Positions 57,363 to 64,000 of a stretch of 64,000 nucleotides of DNA are shown here, in pieces. Under the pieces are notes generated by a model, which saw nothing but the letters and a program-made list of their open reading frames with translations, ran no database searches and was not told the DNA's origin. The position numbers were made by a program, and so were the translations under genes. The first letter of the stretch is position 1; each line of letters begins with the position of its first letter. This DNA comes from Microcella humidisoli. Lineage in GTDB: Bacteria; Actinomycetota; Actinomycetes; Actinomycetales; Microbacteriaceae. Location of the stretch: NCBI RefSeq assembly GCF_024362325.1, contig NZ_CP101497.1, positions 2,418,001 to 2,482,000 of the forward strand, given 5' to 3'.

Positions 57363-57436
57363 CTCAGGTACTCATTTCTGCCGGGGAGGGCGGGCACGCC
57401 GCAGAGCGGCGCGCAGCGCGCGGGAAGCGGTGGGGT

Positions 57437-57817
57437 CTAGCTCTCGGTCTTCTTGGTGCGCTTGGGCTTCTCGGCCGGAGCGTCGAGGCTCGACTCGTTG
57501 AGAACGGGGGCGCCCTCGGCGACCATCTCCTCCGAAGCCTCCTCCTCGAGCGCGACATCGTCTTCGATGACGCGGGCGAGGGTCTGGCGGTGCACGCGCA
57601 CGGTGCTGCCGGGGCTCGTCTCGATGGTGGCGACGTTGGCCTCCTCGTCGATGCTGACGAGCGTGCCGAAGAGACCGAAGTTGGTCATCACCTCGGCGCC
57701 GGGCACCATCTTCTCCTGCAGCAGCTCCAGGTCTTGCTTGCGCTTGCGGGAGTTGCGGAACATGAAGAAGATCAGCAGGGCGAGCACGCCCAGCATGACG
57801 ATGGTCAACGGGTCCAT
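57437..57817 (-). CDS. yajC: Preprotein translocase accessory subunit YajC
   Basis: A small membrane partner of SecDF. The 126-residue protein has one N-terminal helix (MDPLTIVMLGVLALLIFFMF), a basic stretch (RNSRKRKQDLELLQ), the conserved VPGAEVMTNFGLFGTLVSID and an acidic then basic tail. AAAGGCAG precedes the ATG. It begins the Sec part of the cluster. Confidence 0.95.
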   Translation of the reverse strand: MDPLTIVMLGVLALLIFFMFRNSRKRKQDLELLQEKMVPGAEVMTNFGLFGTLVSIDEEANVATIETSPGSTVRVHRQTLARVIEDDVALEEEASEEMVAEGAPVLNESSLDAPAEKPKRTKKTES

Positions 57818-57915
57818 GAGGGGACTGCCTTTCAGGAGTTCGGGAGATCTCAGCGATCTGCGCCGGGGCGCCGGGGCCGGTCAACGAGCGGATGCTCGGT
57901 CGAGGGCCAGCGATA

Positions 57916-57921
57916 ACTATA
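57916..57921 (-). promoter_or_regulatory. Candidate -10 element upstream of yajC
   Basis: TATAGT on the minus strand overlaps the ruvB stop codon about 100 bases before yajC, in the only sizeable gap of the ruv-sec run. No good -35 element is visible. Confidence 0.3.
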
Positions 57922-58933
57922 GGTCATCGGCCCCGGTCGGCCGTGGCGGGTGGCCGAGGTGGGCCCAGGCTCGGGCTGTGGCGACGCGACCGCGGGGCGT
58001 GCGCGAGAGCAGGCCCGTGCGCACGAGGAACGGCTCGACGACCGCCTCGATCGTCTCGGCCTCCTCCCCCACCGACACGGCGAGGGTCGAGAGCCCGACG
58101 GGCCCACCGTCGAAACGTTCCACGATCGCCGCGAGCACGGCGCGGTCGAGACGATCGAGTCCTTGCTCGTCGACGTCGTACAGCTCGAGGGCGGCGCGCA
58201 CCGCGGTGCGGTCCGCCGCTCCGCCGTGCACGAGAGCGTAGTCGCGCACCCGGCGCAGCAGCCGGTTGGCGATGCGGGGCGTGCCGCGCGAGCGGCGCGC
58301 GATCTCGGCCAGCGCATCCTCGTCGATCGCCAGCGTCAGCAGGCGTGCGGCGCGCACGAGCACCTGGTGCAGCTCCTCCGGCTCGTAGAACTCGAGGTGG
58401 GCGGTGAATCCGAAGCGGTCGCGCAGCGGATTCGGCAGCAGCCCCGAGCGGGTCGTGGCGCCGACGAGCGTGAACGGAGCGAGCTCGAGGGGGATGCTCG
58501 TGGCCCCCGCCCCCTTGCCCACCATGATGTCGACACGGAAGTCCTCCATGGCGAGGTAGAGCATCTCCTCCGCCGATCGCGCCATGCGGTGGATCTCGTC
58601 GATGAACAGCACCTCGCCCGGCACGAGCGACGACAGCACGGCCGCGAGATCGCCCGCGTGCTGGATCGCGGGCCCGCTCGTCATGCGCAGCGGGCGACGG
58701 CCCTCGTGCGCGACGATCATGGCCAGGGTCGTCTTGCCGAGCCCGGGAGGGCCGGCGAGCAGGATGTGATCGGGCGTGCGGTTCTGCAGGCCCGCGGCCT
58801 CGAGCAGCAGCTGCAACTGGCGGCGCACCTTCTGCTGACCGACGAACTCGGCGAGGCTCTGCGGCCGCAACGCGCCCTCGAAGGCGAGCTCGGCATCCGA
58901 TTCGGGGGTCGGGCGCAGCACCTCGTCGGTCAT
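57917..58933 (-). CDS. ruvB: Holliday junction branch-migration ATPase RuvB
   Basis: The motor of RuvAB that moves four-way DNA junctions. The 338-residue AAA+ protein has Walker [15 protein letters not shown], Walker [11 protein letters not shown], sensor 1 [10 protein letters not shown] and a C-terminal winged helix ([18 protein letters not shown]). The ATG overlaps the ruvA stop (ATGA). Confidence 0.97.
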   Translation of the reverse strand: MTDEVLRPTPESDAELAFEGALRPQSLAEFVGQQKVRRQLQLLLEAAGLQNRTPDHILLAGPPGLGKTTLAMIVAHEGRRPLRMTSGPAIQHAGDLAAVLSSLVPGEVLFIDEIHRMARSAEEMLYLAMEDFRVDIMVGKGAGATSIPLELAPFTLVGATTRSGLLPNPLRDRFGFTAHLEFYEPEELHQVLVRAARLLTLAIDEDALAEIARRSRGTPRIANRLLRRVRDYALVHGGAADRTAVRAALELYDVDEQGLDRLDRAVLAAIVERFDGGPVGLSTLAVSVGEEAETIEAVVEPFLVRTGLLSRTPRGRVATARAWAHLGHPPRPTGADDL

Positions 58934-59565
58934 GAGCCCCCTCCGGCTCCGTCAGACCGCCCGCGAGCGGGTCCCAGGATGCTCAGCGCGCGCCGCAGCA
59001 GCACCGCGAGCCCGGTCGTCGCGGCATCGGGGTCGGCCTCGACGACCTGCGCGGCGGCGTCGAGCGCGGTGCGCTCGGGCCAGCCGAGCCCCGTGAGCGC
59101 CGCGGCGAGCGAGGCGGTGACGGCGGCCGGCGCGGCGGGGCTCCCGACGGGGGCGGTGCCGACGGGCGCCAGGAGCTTGCCCGCGAGCGAGACCACGATG
59201 AGCTTCGCGGTCTTCGGCCCGATGCCGCTCACCGCGCGGAACGGCGCGTCGTCGTCGGCGGCGATGGCACGGGCGATCGCGTCGGGTGTCATCTCGCCGA
59301 GAACGCCCAGGGCCGACTTGGGGCCGACGCCCGAGACCGTGCGCAGCAGTTCGAAAAGGCCCAGCTCGATCTCATCGGCGAAGCCGTAGAGGCTCATGTC
59401 GTCCTCGCGCACGACGAGGGCAGTGTGCAGGCGAACGCTGTCGCCGACGCGCAGCTCGCGTGCGTGGCGCTCAGTCACCGCGACGGCGTATCCGACCCCG
59501 GCGACGTCGATCACGACGCGCGTTCCCGCGAGGACGATGAGGGTTCCCCGCAGGCTGGCGATCAC
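58930..59565 (-). CDS. ruvA: Holliday junction-binding protein RuvA
   Basis: Binds and flattens the junction and recruits RuvB. The 211-residue protein has an OB fold ([20 protein letters not shown]), two helix-hairpin-helix motifs ([17 protein letters not shown] and [17 protein letters not shown]) and a C-terminal RuvB-binding domain. The start is GTG overlapping the ruvC stop by four bases. Confidence 0.96.
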   Translation of the reverse strand: MIASLRGTLIVLAGTRVVIDVAGVGYAVAVTERHARELRVGDSVRLHTALVVREDDMSLYGFADEIELGLFELLRTVSGVGPKSALGVLGEMTPDAIARAIAADDDAPFRAVSGIGPKTAKLIVVSLAGKLLAPVGTAPVGSPAAPAAVTASLAAALTGLGWPERTALDAAAQVVEADPDAATTGLAVLLRRALSILGPARGRSDGAGGGS

Positions 59566-60152
59566 CCGTCGAGCCTACGGGCGCGCGTCGCCTTCTCGGC
59601 CGCGCGCCACGCCTGCTGCGCGGGGGTCGGCGCGGCGCCGGTCGGCGCCTCCCCCGCGACCCGCGCGGCCGGGCTCGCGCCGCCGCGCCAGCCGTGGCAG
59701 ATCGCGAGCGCCAGGGCATCAGCGGCGTCCGCAGGCGTCGGCGGAGCATCCAGTCGCAGAATGCGCTGCACCATCGCCGTGACCTGCTTCTTGTCGGCGC
59801 CGCCGTGGCCCGTGACGGCGGCCTTGACTTCGGTCGGCGTGTGCAAGGTGACGGCGAGACCGCGGGCGGCGGCGGCGTGCAGCACGACGCCGCTCGCTTG
59901 CGCCGTGCCCATGACGGTGCTCACGTTGTGCTGCGCGAAGACGCGCTCGAGGGCCACCGCGTGTGGACGGTGCTCGTCGAGCAGTGCCGCGAGCTCGTCG
60001 CCGATGGCCAGAAGCCGGCGTTCGAGCGCGAGCTCGGGTGGCGTGCGAATGACCGTGACGGCCACGAGGGTGGCGCGGCGATTCGGCTCGATGTCGACGA
60101 TGCCGACCCCGCAGCGGGTCAGACCGGGGTCGACGCCGAGCACCCGCAGCAC
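59562..60152 (-). CDS. ruvC: Holliday junction resolvase RuvC
   Basis: Cuts the junction to finish recombination. The 196-residue RNase H-fold enzyme has [16 protein letters not shown] with the first catalytic Asp, [13 protein letters not shown] with Glu, and [14 protein letters not shown] with the last Asp residues. It has an Ala/Arg-rich C-terminal tail of about 30 residues. The first GTG was used; a second lies three codons downstream. Confidence 0.96.
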   Translation of the reverse strand: MLRVLGVDPGLTRCGVGIVDIEPNRRATLVAVTVIRTPPELALERRLLAIGDELAALLDEHRPHAVALERVFAQHNVSTVMGTAQASGVVLHAAAARGLAVTLHTPTEVKAAVTGHGGADKKQVTAMVQRILRLDAPPTPADAADALALAICHGWRGGASPAARVAGEAPTGAAPTPAQQAWRAAEKATRARRLDG

Positions 60153-60156
60153 GCGG

Positions 60157-60918
60157 CTACTCGTCGTCGTCGAGCTCGGCGCGCACCTCAGCGCTCAGCG
60201 AGACATTCGTGAAGACGTTCTGCACGTCATCGAGGTCGTCCATCGCATCGACGAGCTTGAACAGCTTGCGCGCGGTGTCGGCGTCGGCCTCGATCTGCAG
60301 GTTCGCGACGAACTCAGCCTCGGCCGAGTCGTACTCGATACCGGCCTCCTGCAGCGCCGTGCGCGCGGCGACGAGCTGCGAGGGGTCGGTGATGACTTCG
60401 AAGCCGCCGCCCTGATCGATGACCTCTTCCGCTCCCGCGTCGAGCACCGCGAGCAGGATGTCGTCCTCGGTCACACCGTCGGTCTTGGTGATCGAGATGA
60501 CGCCCTTGCGGCTGAAGTTGTAGGCGACGCTGCCGGGGTCGGCCATCGTGCCGCCGTTGCGCGACATGGCCGTGCGCACCTCGGCCGCGGCGCGGTTCTT
60601 GTTGTCGGTGAGGCACTCGATGAGCAGGGCCAGGCCGCCGGGGCCGTAGCCCTCGTACATGATCGTCTGATAGTCGACGGACTCGCCGGTGAGCCCCGCA
60701 CCGCGCTTGATGGCGCGATCGATGTTGTCGTTGGGCACCGAGGTCTTCTTGGCCTTCTGCACCGCGTCGACGAGGGTCGGATTACCGCTCAGGTCGGCAC
60801 CACCGATCTTGGCGGCGACCTCGATGTTCTTGATGAGCTTGGCGAACGACTTGGCCCGGCGACTGTCGATGATCGCCTTCTTGTGCTTCGTCGTCGCCCA
60901 CTTGGAATGGCCGGACAT
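60157..60918 (-). CDS. yebC: YebC/PmpR family protein
   Basis: Cytosolic proteins of this family have been reported as transcription regulators and, more recently, as helping ribosomes through proline runs. The 253-residue protein starts [20 protein letters not shown] and has [16 protein letters not shown] and [30 protein letters not shown] lies before the ATG. The yebC-ruvC order is widely conserved. Confidence 0.95.
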   Translation of the reverse strand: MSGHSKWATTKHKKAIIDSRRAKSFAKLIKNIEVAAKIGGADLSGNPTLVDAVQKAKKTSVPNDNIDRAIKRGAGLTGESVDYQTIMYEGYGPGGLALLIECLTDNKNRAAAEVRTAMSRNGGTMADPGSVAYNFSRKGVISITKTDGVTEDDILLAVLDAGAEEVIDQGGGFEVITDPSQLVAARTALQEAGIEYDSAEAEFVANLQIEADADTARKLFKLVDAMDDLDDVQNVFTNVSLSAEVRAELDDDE

Positions 60919-60952
60919 GGGGCTCCTTGCAGGTCTGAAGATCAGTGCCAGT

Positions 60953-61564
60953 TTAGGGCAGGGCGTCTGCCCGGATTCCGGCGCGGCGCAGTTCGAGCCC
61001 GGCGAGCGCACGGATCGCGGCGGGATCGTTCGCGCGCCACGCCGCGGCGGGGTCGGGATGCACGGCGGCGAGCTCGTGCAGCGGCGCCCGGGCCACGGCC
61101 CGCGCGGCGAGCGTGTCGGCGGTCATGCCGCGGGCGATCATCGACCGCAGCCGGCTCGAGCGCAGGGCGAATCGCACGCGCGGCAGCACCCAGACGAGCG
61201 CGAGCAGCACGAGCGGGACGACCGCGACCGACCAGCCGACGCCGAGCGCGACCGCCTCGACGAAGGCCTGCTGCGCACGGCCAGCCTCGGCAACGGAGGC
61301 GCCCGCGCCCGCCGCCGCATCGAAGGGGCCACGGATACCGTCGCCGATGAGCGGCACCTCGCCGAGCGTCTCGGCGGCGTCAGCGAGCCCCGTCTCGAAG
61401 TCGAGGCCGGCCTGCTCGAGATCACGTCCGAAGGCACCAAGGGCGCGGATCGTCGCAGTGACCGCAGCCGCCGTGCTCACGACGACGATCACGAGCACGA
61501 GTCCGACGATGTCGGCGATGATCTGCCGTGTCCGGGCGGCCGGGTAGTCCGAGTAGAGGCTCAT
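60953..61564 (-). CDS. Two-helix membrane protein, function unknown
   Basis: A 203-residue protein with membrane helices at about residues 15-39 and 106-130. Between them lies a small extracellular Ala/Gly-rich region, and the C-terminal 70 residues are basic and helical, likely cytosolic. I recognise no family signature. It lies between yebC and pdxT in the same direction, 34 bases from yebC, so it may be co-transcribed with them. Confidence 0.7.
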   Translation of the reverse strand: MSLYSDYPAARTRQIIADIVGLVLVIVVVSTAAAVTATIRALGAFGRDLEQAGLDFETGLADAAETLGEVPLIGDGIRGPFDAAAGAGASVAEAGRAQQAFVEAVALGVGWSVAVVPLVLLALVWVLPRVRFALRSSRLRSMIARGMTADTLAARAVARAPLHELAAVHPDPAAAWRANDPAAIRALAGLELRRAGIRADALP

Positions 61565-61589
61565 GCCCCCATCGTGTCAGGTGCGGCGC

Positions 61590-62192
61590 TCAGGAGGCCG
61601 CGGCGACGTGATCGAGGAACCGCGCGTGAAAGCGCGTCTCCCCGGCAACCTCCGGGTGGAAGGAGGTACCCATCAGGCGCCCCTGCTCGACGGCGACGAC
61701 GCGCCCGTCATCGAGAGACGCGAGCACCTCGACCCCGGCACCGACCTCGTCGACAACCGGCGCGCGGATGAACACGGCATGCACGGGCGGCTCGCCGAGC
61801 GCCGGCACCGCGAGGTCGGTCTCGAAGGAGTCGAGCTGGGTTCCGAACGCGTTGCGGCGCACGGCGACATCCAACCCGCCCAACGACAGCTGGCCCTCGA
61901 TGGCGTCGTGCAGGCGGTCGGCGAGCATGATGAGCCCGGCGCACGTGCCGTAGACGGGCATGCCGGTCGCAATGCGGTCCCGCAGCGGATCCCGCAGCCC
62001 GAACAGCCGGCTGAGCTTGTCCATGACGCTCGACTCTCCGCCCGGGATGACGAGACCGCCCACCTCGGCGAGCTGCGCCGGCGTGCGCACCTCGCGCACG
62101 TCGGCGCCCAGCTGCGCCAGCACCGCGACGTGCTCGCGCACGTCGCCCTGCAGCGCGAAGACACCGACGGGCGGGAGCGACCTACCAGCCAC
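61590..62192 (-). CDS. pdxT: Pyridoxal 5'-phosphate synthase glutaminase subunit
   Basis: Supplies ammonia to PdxS for vitamin B6 synthesis. The 200-residue protein has [28 protein letters not shown], the catalytic cysteine in [12 protein letters not shown], and SFHPEVAGE with His and Glu. The GTG start overlaps pdxS by 11 bases. Confidence 0.96.
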   Translation of the reverse strand: MAGRSLPPVGVFALQGDVREHVAVLAQLGADVREVRTPAQLAEVGGLVIPGGESSVMDKLSRLFGLRDPLRDRIATGMPVYGTCAGLIMLADRLHDAIEGQLSLGGLDVAVRRNAFGTQLDSFETDLAVPALGEPPVHAVFIRAPVVDEVGAGVEVLASLDDGRVVAVEQGRLMGTSFHPEVAGETRFHARFLDHVAAAS

Positions 62193-63072
62193 GCTCGGCG
62201 AGGCGGTGCGGCGCGGGCAGGTCGGCGACGTTGATGCCGACCATGGCCTCACCGAGACCGCGCGAGGCCTCGGCGACGATCGCGGGGTCGCTGTAGCCCG
62301 CCGTCGCCTTGACGATCGCGGCAGCGCGCGCCACGGGGTTGCCCGACTTGAAGACGCCCGAGCCGACGAACACGCCGTCGGCGCCGAGCTGCATCATGAG
62401 CGCGGCATCGGCCGGCGTGGCAACCCCGCCCGCGGTGAAGAGCACGACGGGCAGCTTGCCGGTCTGCGCGACCTCGGCGACGAGCTCGTACGGCGCCTGC
62501 AGCTCCTTCGCGGCCACGTACCACTCGTCAGGGGTCTTCGCCGACAGGGCCCGGATCTCGCCGAGGATCGTGCGGATGTGCTTGGTGGCCTCGGAGACAT
62601 CGCCCGTGCCGGCCTCGCCCTTCGAGCGGATCATGGCGGCACCCTCGGTGATGCGCCGCAGCGCCTCGCCCAGGTTGGTCGCTCCGCACACGAACGGCAC
62701 CGTGAAGGGCCACTTGTCGATGTGGTTCACATAGTCGGCGGGACTCAGCACTTCCGACTCGTCGATGTAGTCGACGCCGAGCGACTGCAGCACCTGCGCC
62801 TCGACGAAGTGGCCGATACGGGCCTTCGCCATGACGGGGATCGAGACGGTCGCGATGATCTCGTCGATCAGGTCGGGGTCGCTCATTCGCGCGACGCCGC
62901 CCTGAGCGCGGATATCGGCGGGCACGCGCTCGAGCGCCATGACGGCGACGGCGCCCGCGTCTTCAGCGATGCGCGCCTGCTCGGCGTTGATGACGTCCAT
63001 GATGACGCCGCCCTTGAGCATCTCGGCGAGTCCGCGCTTGACGCGGCTCGAGCCGGTCTCGGTAGTGCTCAT
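62182..63072 (-). CDS. pdxS: Pyridoxal 5'-phosphate synthase lyase subunit
   Basis: Makes PLP from ribose 5-phosphate, glyceraldehyde 3-phosphate and ammonia. The 296-residue TIM barrel has [57 protein letters not shown] and [14 protein letters not shown], including the catalytic lysines. The start at [14 protein letters not shown] has GAAGGGAACC upstream; an earlier in-frame ATG at 63123 lies in the operator region. Confidence 0.97.
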   Translation of the reverse strand: MSTTETGSSRVKRGLAEMLKGGVIMDVINAEQARIAEDAGAVAVMALERVPADIRAQGGVARMSDPDLIDEIIATVSIPVMAKARIGHFVEAQVLQSLGVDYIDESEVLSPADYVNHIDKWPFTVPFVCGATNLGEALRRITEGAAMIRSKGEAGTGDVSEATKHIRTILGEIRALSAKTPDEWYVAAKELQAPYELVAEVAQTGKLPVVLFTAGGVATPADAALMMQLGADGVFVGSGVFKSGNPVARAAAIVKATAGYSDPAIVAEASRGLGEAMVGINVADLPAPHRLAERGW

Positions 63073-63115
63073 CAGGGTTCCCTTCGACGGATGGCGCGCT
63101 GGCGCGCGTATGCTT

Positions 63116-63161
63116 GAGGCCACGGATCACAATGACCTAGGCCAAAAGATACCATGGCCTA
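63116..63161. promoter_or_regulatory. Candidate PdxR operator between pdxS and the divergent regulator
   Basis: AGGCCA occurs as direct repeats at 63117-63122 and 63139-63144, 22 bases apart. An inverted copy TGGCCT lies at 63155-63160. The last two form the perfect pair TAGGCCA-N10-TGGCCTA (63138-63161). Known PdxR proteins bind two direct and one inverted half-site between pdxR and pdxST. Confidence 0.55.
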
Positions 63162-63181
63162 TCCGGCAGACACCCCGAGCG

Positions 63182-64000
63182 ATGGACCGCCACATGACCC
63201 TCGAGATCACCGGCCGTTCGGCCGCAGAGATCGCCGCCAGCGTGCGCGGACTGATCGAGCGCGGCACGCTGATTCCGGGTGATGCCCTCCCTCCGGTCCG
63301 CGACCTCGCGGACGACCTCGGTGTCAACCGCAACACCGCCACGGCTGCGTACCGCCAGCTCACGCAAGCGGGCCTCGTCGTCACGCGCGGCCGGGCCGGC
63401 ACCCGCGTCGCCGATCTCGCGGCCGTCGCCCAGGAGGGCTTTGCTGCCGACAGCGTGCTGCGCGACGTCGCGACGGGGAATCCCGACCCGGCGCTCATCC
63501 CCGATCAGTCGCGGGCGCTCGCCGGCATGGCCGGCCATCGAGTGCTCTACGGCGAGCCCGTGATCGATCGCGACCTCGAACGCTGGGCCACCGGGTGGAT
63601 GCGCGCCGACCTCGCACCCGCCGACGTGCGACTGACGGTCACGAGCGGCGCAGCCGATGCAGTCGAGCGGCTGCTCTCCCAGGCACTCGTCCGCGACGAC
63701 GCTGTCGCGCTCGAGGATCCGTGCTTCCTCACCAGCATCCATACGGTTCGCGTGGGCGGCTATCGTCCAGTGCCGGTGCCGGTCGATGAGGAGGGGATGA
63801 CCGTTGCCGGGCTCCGGGCGGCACTCGAGCAGGGCGTTCGTGCCGTCGTCTGCACTCCCCGTGCACAGAACCCCACGGGGGTGAGTCTGAGCGAGCGGCG
63901 TGCCGTCGAGCTGCGCGCGGCGCTCAGTGAGCACCCGTACGTGCTGGTCATCGAGGACGATCACTTCTCGATGCTGTCGCGCTCGCCGTTCCGCTCACTC
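63182..64000 (+). CDS. MocR/PdxR-type transcription regulator (partial, cut by the window edge)
   Basis: The first 273 residues are visible. A GntR winged-helix domain (LPPVRDLADDLGVNRNTATA, RGRAGTRVADLA) is followed by an aminotransferase-like fold. That fold has GVRAVVCTPRAQNPTGVSLS and VLVIEDDHF. In PdxR members the second domain binds PLP and senses its level. Diverging from pdxS over a shared operator fits a regulator of PLP synthesis. The start could be the ATG at 63182 or the one four codons later. Confidence 0.88.
   Translation, partial: MDRHMTLEITGRSAAEIAASVRGLIERGTLIPGDALPPVRDLADDLGVNRNTATAAYRQLTQAGLVVTRGRAGTRVADLAAVAQEGFAADSVLRDVATGNPDPALIPDQSRALAGMAGHRVLYGEPVIDRDLERWATGWMRADLAPADVRLTVTSGAADAVERLLSQALVRDDAVALEDPCFLTSIHTVRVGGYRPVPVPVDEEGMTVAGLRAALEQGVRAVVCTPRAQNPTGVSLSERRAVELRAALSEHPYVLVIEDDHFSMLSRSPFRSL

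Overview
The window is chromosomal DNA from a high-GC actinobacterium. Several features point to the family Microbacteriaceae. The mycobacterial-type integration host factor is fused to guanylate kinase. The PriA protein lacks helicase motifs, an actinobacterial trait. A small HGxxPAAW membrane protein and a trp-associated membrane protein sit inside the trp cluster. The order pdxS-pdxT-yebC-ruvCAB-yajC-secDF-rsh is typical of Actinomycetota. The genus cannot be fixed from the sequence alone. Everything reads as conserved core genome: no insertion sequence, prophage, CRISPR array, tRNA or rRNA gene was found.

Layout. Almost all genes lie on the minus strand and are read from high to low coordinates. 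1-8.8 kb: pyruvate kinase (pyk), glutamate synthase (gltBD) and prolipoprotein transferase (lgt). 8.8-16.3 kb: a mixed his/trp cluster (hisE, hisG, hisF, hisI, trpE, two membrane proteins, trpC, trpB, trpA). 16.3-24.6 kb: FKBP, rpe, rsmB, fmt, priA, metK, coaBC, rpoZ. 24.6-34.2 kb: the mIHF-Gmk fusion and the pyrimidine operon pyrR-pyrB-pyrC-(membrane protein)-carA-carB-pyrF. 34.2-37.0 kb: a sulfonate/taurine/nitrate-type ABC transporter. 37.1-42.4 kb: nusB, efp and the shikimate genes aroQ, aroB, aroK, aroC, aroE. 42.4-47.8 kb: mltG, ruvX, alaS, a small membrane protein, rpsD. 47.9-54.5 kb: rarA (minus); a membrane-anchored cyclophilin, a DUF349 protein and an AbiEi-like protein (plus); the stringent-response gene rsh (minus). 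54.6-63.1 kb: secF, secD, yajC, ruvB, ruvA, ruvC, yebC, a membrane protein, pdxT, pdxS. 63.2 kb to the end: a divergent MocR/PdxR-type regulator, cut by the window edge.

How the genes work together. Many neighbouring genes overlap by 1, 4 or 8 bases (ATGA, GTGA or TGATG junctions), so long co-transcribed and translationally coupled blocks are likely for his-trp, pyr-car, aro and ruv. The pyr operon has a strong candidate regulatory leader: a hairpin with a PyrR-type binding loop whose outer stem buries the pyrR Shine-Dalgarno sequence. The pdxST genes and the divergent regulator share an intergenic region with three AGGCCA-type half-sites, as expected of a PdxR operator.

No gap between genes exceeds about 200 bases. 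The largest, 51536-51733, holds most of a 17-base tandem repeat array. The next, 47790-47952, is the rpsD leader. Coding starts were chosen from Shine-Dalgarno sequences, overlaps with the upstream gene and family length. Many starts are GTG.
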